DNA from: Rhodobacteraceae bacterium UBA2553
GTDB taxonomy: Bacteria; Pseudomonadota; Alphaproteobacteria; Rhodobacterales; Rhodobacteraceae
Assembly: GCA_002340515.1 (NCBI GenBank)
Contig: DDMF01000019.1
Location: 11,409 to 18,682, forward strand
DNA length: 7,274 bases
Reading direction: 5' to 3'
Shown here: positions 5,690-7,274 of the stretch, in pieces
How positions within the stretch are numbered: the stretch's first letter is position 1
Layout of the letters: each line of letters starts with the position of its first letter
Program-made: the position numbers and the translations under genes
Notes under the pieces: generated by a model
Told to the model about the DNA's origin: nothing
What the model saw: only the letters and a program-made list of their open reading frames with translations
The model's database searches: none

Positions 5690-5728
5690 TTTGCAAATGC
5701 TATCGGTAGGGTAGAAAAACTTTGCAAA
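5690..5728. promoter_or_regulatory. Pair of PccR-type boxes in the pccR promoter
   Basis: Perfect TTTGCAAA palindromes at 5690-5697 and 5721-5728 are 31 bp apart centre to centre, about three helical turns. The second ends 14 bases before the pccR ATG, next to its ribosome site, so binding there should block transcription or early elongation. This points to autoregulation. A TAGAAA at 5712-5717 could be a -10 element with TTGCAA (5691-5696) as -35, though the 15-nt spacing is short. Confidence 0.7.
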
Positions 5729-5742
5729 ACTGCGAGGCAAGC

Positions 5743-7155
5743 ATGGCCACCCAGAAACTCTATGCCGGTGTGAAGCTGCGCGAAATCCGCTCGCGTCTTG
5801 GGCTGACCCAAAAAGCGTTTGCCGAAAAGCTGGGCGTCAGCCTGCCCTATCTAAACCAGATGGAAAACAACAACCGCCCGGTGTCCACCGGGGTGGTTCT
5901 GGCATTGGCGCAGGAGTTTGGCTTTGACGTGGCTGAACTGTCGACCGGCGACGCAGAGCGGCTGATCTCGGACATGCGCGAGGCTTTTGCTGATCCTGTG
6001 TTTTCTGACGCGCCTCCTTTGGCCGATCTGCGGCTGGCGGCCTCAAACGCGCCAGCGCTGGCCCATGCGTTGCTCGAATTGCACCGCGCCTACCGAATGG
6101 GGCACGAACGTCTTGCCGCTTTGGACGAAAACATGGGCGATGTTTTGGGCGAAGACCGCACAACACAGGCCTCGCCCTGGGACGAGGTGCGCGACTTCTT
6201 TCACTATTGTGACAATTACATTGATGCGGTCGACCGCGCCGCCGAACATTTCGCCAATGGCGCCATCAGCCGCGGATTGACCAAATCCGACATGGCCACA
6301 GAAACCCTGAACGAACGGGGTATTTCTGTACGGCACGAAGATTGCGAAACCACCCGAAATTTTGACCCGGAAACGCGCGTTCTGACCCTGTCCACACGCC
6401 CGCCCCGCGCCACACAAGAGTTTCAACTGTTGATGCAAGTGGCGCTGATCACGCAGGATGCGTTGCTTGAGGCCACGTTGGATTTCGCCCGGTTTCAAAC
6501 CGAAGAGGCACGCTCGATTGCCAAGCTTGGATTGGCCAACTACTTCGCCGGGGCAACACTTTTGCCCTATAGCGCCTTTTTGGAAGCCGCCCGTGAAACA
6601 CGCCACGATCTGGAACGGCTGGCCGATCGGTTTGGCGCCTCGATTGAGCAAGTTTCGCACCGGCTGTCGACGCTGCAGCGTCCCGGTGCCAAGGGCATTC
6701 CGTTCTTTTTTGTGCGCGTTGATCAGGCCGGCACCATCACCAAACGCCATTCCGCCACCCGGATGCAATTTGCGCGGTTTGGCGGGGCCTGCCCGCTTTG
6801 GAATGTGCATCAGGCGTTTGAAACACCGGGGCGTTTCCTGCGCCAATTGGCGCAAACCCCTGACGGCGTTAAATATTTTTGCCTCGCGCGCAATGTGTCC
6901 AAATCCGGCGGCACCTTTTCCGCGCCCGTGCGCAGATACGCGATTGGACTGGGATGCGAGGTGAAGCATGCCGGGGATTTGGTCTATGCCGACGAGTTGG
7001 ATGTCTCAAATGACGCGGCATTTGAGCCCATCGGGATCAGCTGCCGGATCTGCGAACGAGCGCATTGTCACCAACGCTCGGTTCCTCCCCTTGAACGTAA
7101 ATTACGTGTTGATCCATACTCGCGCGGAGTGCTTCCTTACGAGATTGATCGGTAA
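5743..7155 (+). CDS. pccR: Short-chain fatty acyl-CoA regulator, PccR-like
   Basis: This 470-residue transcription factor belongs to the ScfR group. An XRE-type helix-turn-helix occupies residues 8-65, with LTQKAFAEKLGVSLPYLNQMENNNRPVS carrying the recognition helix. A long middle region follows. An ImmA/IrrE-like segment comes around 225-330 and includes LANYFAGATLLPY (264-276), but there is no HExxH zinc-protease motif. The C-terminal domain (about 345-470, DUF2083-like) has GGACPLWNVHQAF and a cysteine cluster, CRICERAHCHQR (C434, C437, C442), before PPLERKLRVDPYSRGVLPYEID. In R. sphaeroides PccR controls pccB and propionate-dependent carboxylase activity, presumably by sensing a short-chain acyl-CoA. 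The ATG at 5743 is chosen because GAGG lies 5 nt upstream; a TTG at 5722 would place the start inside an operator box. The stop overlaps the next ATG. Homologues controlling isocitrate lyase or the methylcitrate cycle exist, but the linked pccA and pccB favour PccR. Confidence 0.93.
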   Translation: MATQKLYAGVKLREIRSRLGLTQKAFAEKLGVSLPYLNQMENNNRPVSTGVVLALAQEFGFDVAELSTGDAERLISDMREAFADPVFSDAPPLADLRLAASNAPALAHALLELHRAYRMGHERLAALDENMGDVLGEDRTTQASPWDEVRDFFHYCDNYIDAVDRAAEHFANGAISRGLTKSDMATETLNERGISVRHEDCETTRNFDPETRVLTLSTRPPRATQEFQLLMQVALITQDALLEATLDFARFQTEEARSIAKLGLANYFAGATLLPYSAFLEAARETRHDLERLADRFGASIEQVSHRLSTLQRPGAKGIPFFFVRVDQAGTITKRHSATRMQFARFGGACPLWNVHQAFETPGRFLRQLAQTPDGVKYFCLARNVSKSGGTFSAPVRRYAIGLGCEVKHAGDLVYADELDVSNDAAFEPIGISCRICERAHCHQRSVPPLERKLRVDPYSRGVLPYEIDR

Positions 7156-7274
7156 TGTTACGACTATTTTTTGTGCTTCTTTTCGGCGGCCTGATTGGGT
7201 TTGTCAGCCCGTCGGTGGCGAATCCGTTTGAAGCGGCTATTCTTTTTCAGTTCGACAAATCCCGCGTCCCCCCG
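7155..7274 (+). CDS. Start of a probable exported protein (partial)
   Basis: Only 40 codons are present. The ATG shares its A with the pccR stop codon (TAATG at 7153-7157), so translation is probably coupled to pccR and the two are cotranscribed. The N-terminus, MLRLFFVLLFGGLIGF followed by VSPSVANPFEAA, is a typical Sec signal peptide with likely cleavage after SVA. The first mature residues, NPFEAAILFQFDKSRVPP, are not recognised. No ribosome site of its own is seen near the ATG, which fits coupling. The family cannot be assigned from so little sequence. Confidence 0.65.
   Translation, partial: MLRLFFVLLFGGLIGFVSPSVANPFEAAILFQFDKSRVPP

Noticed and set aside
5722..5742. Upstream TTG start giving pccR seven extra residues
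   Set aside because: It would start inside the TTTGCAAA box; the ATG at 5743 has a GAGG site at good spacing.
6839..6854. 16-bp perfect palindrome TGCGCCAATTGGCGCA inside pccR
   Set aside because: It is explained by coding sequence (LRQLAQT region) and is not repeated elsewhere in the window; chance is adequate.
6043..6969. 308-codon minus-strand open frame
   Set aside because: Antisense to pccR, whose protein matches the ScfR family along its length.
1..7274. CRISPR array, insertion sequence, tRNA or rRNA gene, prophage element
   Set aside because: No regularly spaced repeats, transposase-like protein, terminal inverted repeats or tRNA-like folds were seen on reading through.

Overview
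The window looks like chromosomal DNA of a marine or phototrophic alphaproteobacterium of the Rhodobacteraceae (Roseobacter/Rhodobacter group). The grounds are a moderately GC-rich base composition, protein sequences typical of that family, and a propionyl-CoA carboxylase locus with a PccR-type short-chain fatty acyl-CoA regulator, an arrangement known from Rhodobacter sphaeroides. This assignment rests on recognition, not on a database search.

Minus strand (positions 1-4260, read right to left): pccB, the carboxyltransferase subunit of propionyl-CoA carboxylase, starts at 4260. Two small genes of unknown function follow closely: an exported protein (2703-2209) and a cytosolic protein (2209-1832), joined by a TAATG stop/start overlap. 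About 175 bases later there is a strong intrinsic terminator (1657-1619). A new transcription unit then begins, with a direct repeat, a perfect TTTGCAAA box, a -24/-12-like promoter element and a small glycine-rich lipoprotein gene (1479-1249). A second intrinsic terminator (1178-1145) lies between the lipoprotein gene and pccA. pccA, the biotin carboxylase/biotin carrier subunit, starts at 1089 and runs off the left edge after 363 codons, near the end of its biotin carboxylase domain.

Plus strand (4451-7274): a 12-helix MFS exporter of the Bcr/CflA type is divergent from pccB. It is followed by pccR (5743-7155) and, with a one-base TAATG overlap, by the first 40 codons of a probable exported protein that runs off the right edge.

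The genes fit together as a propionate module. PccA and PccB would carboxylate propionyl-CoA to methylmalonyl-CoA, which leads to succinyl-CoA; the pathway also serves acetate growth in organisms with the ethylmalonyl-CoA pathway. PccR senses the metabolic state and acts through TTTGCAAA palindromes. The perfect 8-mer occurs five times in the window and all five copies are intergenic: two between pccB and the MFS gene, two directly in front of pccR, and one upstream of the lipoprotein-pccA unit. The main points of interest are the separation of pccA from pccB by two terminators with its own PccR box, the inclusion of an MFS exporter and a lipoprotein in what appears to be the PccR regulon, and the small uncharacterised genes inside the cluster.
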